A DNA stretch of 64,000 nt from Datisca glomerata (Eukaryota; Streptophyta; Magnoliopsida; Cucurbitales; Datiscaceae). The stretch is taken from NCBI GenBank assembly GCA_003255025.1, contig QANY01013371.1:1447263-1511262 (forward strand), written 5' to 3'. The position numbers and the translations under genes are program-made. Positions within the stretch are counted from its first letter, which is position 1; each line of letters starts with the position of its first letter. Below, piece by piece: positions 61,005 through 64,000 of this stretch. The notes beneath the pieces were generated by a model, which was not told the DNA's origin, did not search any database, and was given only the letters and a program-made list of their open reading frames with translations.

Positions 61005-62088
61005 AGATTAGACTATGAGCCAGTCCATCAAACAATCATCTCTCCTATACAGTTTCAATAAACGTAAAATGACAATAAAAATCAACTTTCTAAATAAAAA
61101 AATTGCTAAAAACCATTTTTTTATTAAAACGATAAAAAATGACTGAAATTAATTAATTATTTATAAAAATTACATATATGTAAATAAACTATTTAGATTA
61201 TTTCAATCATTTTTGTAAAAAAAAAAGTTTTCAGATCATTTTTATAATTTGAGTTAGGAAGTTAGTCATTTTTACATTTTTCACTTATCAACAAATATTA
61301 AAATAGAAACCATTCTCAAAACATTAAATAGACGAGTTTTTAAATTTAGTTTACGAAAAGGAAAAAAATATTCTTAAGTAAAAAATGAATCCTTTTAGTT
61401 TTTAATAATTAAATCTCGTAGAGTATTTTACTAAAAAAATTTATGAAATAATTGTGATATATGCGATGTTTTGTCTTCCTTATAAGTAAAACTAGTTTCA
61501 AGGTTTGAATATATTGAGTAGTTGTCAATTCATATTTATGCTTTTTTGCGCCATTTTTAACATATTTTTACTTTGGGATCATTTTACGACTTCATAGTTC
61601 GTATCACTGAATAATCTATTATGCTTTTTTTTCAGAATTTCAAACAAAACTATTCATTGAATTAATATTTATATAAATCAATTGGTACGTACTATGAAGA
61701 TTAAAATTTTGGGCAATACAAATTTCAGTCTAAATGTTTGTTATATAAATATTTAAGATAATACGTTATAGATGAATCAACATGATTGCTTATTAGTTTC
61801 TACTTAAACACTATATAAGGAAAAATTATGAAAAGATATTTGACAATAGTTTGTAACAAATAGTTGGAAATATATCATGTTTGAGAGAAACATATTAATT
61901 TGTTCTCAAGGTAAATGTGTTATATCTATAACTATAATATATTAAAACATAAAAGTATGAGATAAATTTTTTTGGACAATTTTGTCCACCTTCATTTCTA
62001 CTAATCATAATGTCCTTAAGAAGTACACATGGCGTATTTCTATTTGTCCATCAAACAAAGACATGTTCGAATATGTATCAATTAGAAA
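61005..62088. other. AT-rich intergenic region
   Basis: No gene or clear repeat is seen in this stretch of about 1.1 kb. Confidence 0.5.
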
Positions 62089-62198
62089 GTGGCTTTTGAA
62101 ATATAATGTTATGAGAAGTGACTTTTGAAATATAATATAATGAGAAGTGACTTTTGAAATGTAATGTTATGAGAAGTGACTTTTGAAATGTAGTATCC
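62089..62198. repeat. 29-bp tandem repeat, 3.8 copies
   Basis: GTGACTTTTGAAATGTAATG plus TTATGAGAA is repeated from 62089, 62118, 62147 and 62176 with few changes. Confidence 0.9.
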
Positions 62199-63660
62199 AC
62201 TTACATAATAACTCTTACGTTCATGTATTTCCACATCGGATTCTCGCATTTATCTTGGTTTAGGCTTTATGATTGTTCTTTGTATATTACAGATGATTGA
62301 AATAAAAAATTAGGTAAAAAATATTGTATGGTCAATACATAAGTTATCTTTTATTTTTCTATATTTAGTTATGATTATATTGTAAATATACAAATTTCTA
62401 TTCATGAATGATATTGATATTAATTACAAATGATACGTATAATGTATGTAATGTTAACCTAGTAAAAAAAGGTACAAAAGGAGAAATTTTGTTCTCATGG
62501 TACAACAACTCAAGAGCAAACTGCTAGAAAGTAGACACCAAGCCATTACCATGCCCAAATTTCACGACAAAAACAAGCACATGCAAGAACACAAATTTAA
62601 TTAGGAAGTGTAGATGCTAGAAATATATTGTCAGAGATGTTGTCAAGTATCGTCAGGTAAATGGATTGATGAATCTAAGAATAAGATAAAAGAGTGAACT
62701 TAATAGTATCAACTTGACACTGGTATGGTGTTTTGCCAATTAGATTTTAACACTCAAGTCAGTAATAATTTTGACAGCTTGAGACTAGAGAGTTAGAAAA
62801 TGAATATCTGATGAATGAGTTATGCACCTTATATTTTTATATTTATAGAGAGAAGTCGCAGGCTTTTCATAGTGGGCCAAAGAGTCTGGATCGACTCGAG
62901 ACTAATCTAATGATTTTTTAGATTATGAGTTGAGGTCTGGGCCCAATCAATTCTAAGCCTCTACATGAAGCTTAAACAACTAACTTGCAGCTAGTATTGG
63001 CTTCGATTACAAAGCCAAAGAATTTTTCTTACTTTATACATAGGTCATCCGTTGAGCGTTGGAATAAAAAAAGGTTGAAATTCTCATTTTTTTTTATATT
63101 TTTCTAATAAAATAAAGGTTTGAAAGAAATTATATTAAAAAGTAATATGTACATAAAGTCGTGACGCGTCTATTTATATCAATGATCTTGAATATGTAAC
63201 TGCTCAAAAGACATTATCATACTTTTTATAGAAATCGTGGTTATTGTCAACTACCAGTAACAAAACTCTATTCACGTTGAAATGGTAGATGTCCAAATCA
63301 TAACCATAAACTATATTAGGATAGATGAGATCTCATACATTTAGCAAATGCTAAACTGATCCATAACGTTTTATCAAATAATCAAAAATGCTGTTCAGTT
63401 AATAAAGAAAATTTGGAGAGTGCTATAATATAATTTAGTTTTCTTTCTTATCCATCACTATCAATCAAGTATATGAGTTTTCACAATAATTCAATCATAC
63501 ATGTACATCTTGAGAAGTTGTTGAAAGAACTACAATAAATTCTAAGGATAGTGGATTAGCTCGTAACTGGTGGTTTCCCCGATATGAATGTTGAGTTATC
63601 GTGGTTCTTGGATTACTTTTGATGCAATCCGGGTTATATAAGACTCAACCGGTCAAAAGT
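62199..63660. other. Gene-free intergenic region
   Basis: A segment at about 62470-62990 is slightly less AT-rich and may be an old repeat. No domain or RNA gene is recognised. Confidence 0.45.
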
Positions 63661-63669
63661 CAAAATTTT

Positions 63670-64000
63670 TATTTTTTATTTTTTTGGTTCATAAAAAATA
63701 TATAGAGGTTCAGTAAATATGTATTGGGATTCACTAAATATGTACTGGGGTTCACCAAAACGTGCAAAATTAATAATTCTTGGAGATGTTCACAAAAAAT
63801 GTATAGGGATTCACCAAATATGTACTATGATTCACCAAATATATACCGAGGTTCATCAAAATGTATAAATTAATCATTCTTGGAGGGGTTCATAAAAATG
63901 TATAGGAGTTCACCAAATATATACTGAGTTTCACAAAAAATATACTGGGGTTCACCAAATATGTACAAAATTAATAATTCTTAGAGGGATTCACAAAAAA
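63670..64000. repeat. Higher-order minisatellite: about 20-bp units inside a 100-bp unit, running off the right edge
   Basis: Short units like GGGTTCACCAAATATGTACT recur every 20 bp or so. Every fifth is replaced by TTAATAATTCTTGGAGGG-like sequence, near 63771, 63870 and 63972. The larger period is therefore about 100 bp, with just over three copies in view. The array continues beyond the window. Confidence 0.85.

Overview
This is nuclear DNA from a flowering plant, most likely a eudicot. It is AT-rich, its genes have short exons with GT-AG introns, and it carries plant-only families: a plastid starch-synthesis enzyme, a FANTASTIC FOUR protein, a WPP-domain RanGAP and a MINUSCULE-type SNF2 ATPase. 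The species cannot be named from the sequence. Gene islands alternate with long repeat-filled gaps.

Layout. At the left edge is the first coding exon of an ADP-glucose pyrophosphorylase large subunit (165-389, minus). Next are a two-exon GPI-anchored glycoprotein gene (2039-3708, plus), a repeat-bearing gap with a small nuclear insertion of plastid ndhB DNA (about 7043-7231), and a single-exon FANTASTIC FOUR-like gene (12183-13208, minus). From 13.4 to 22.2 kb I see no gene, only a probable solo LTR, a foldback-like repeat and simple repeats. From 22.2 to 29.9 kb there is a nested transposon block: a complete 5,306-bp non-autonomous CACTA element (22366-27671) sits inside the RNase H domain of a decayed LINE. 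The CACTA carries captured pieces of a MEKK1-like protein kinase gene. From 30 to 34.5 kb there are at least four unrelated degenerate tandem arrays.

The main gene island runs from 34.7 to 52.5 kb. It holds an 11-exon SPOUT1/C9orf114-type methyltransferase gene (34741-38779, plus), a 12-exon CHR12/CHR23-type chromatin-remodelling ATPase gene (40793-49223, plus) and, tail-to-tail with it, a RanGAP gene with a 5' UTR intron (50147-51766, minus). A truncated Copia retrotransposon follows (54231-55685, minus), then tandem-repeat DNA (57.4-58.8 kb), an intact intronless 40S ribosomal protein S16 gene (60402-60836, minus) with a ribosomal-protein-type promoter, and a right end rich in AT and minisatellites.

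The genes are independently transcribed housekeeping or developmental genes with no operon-like logic: starch synthesis, cell-surface glycoprotein, meristem control, RNA methylation, chromatin remodelling, nuclear transport and translation. The most informative structure is the CACTA-in-LINE nest with its captured, partly duplicated kinase exons. I found no CRISPR array, tRNA or rRNA gene, and no convincing undescribed multi-gene system.
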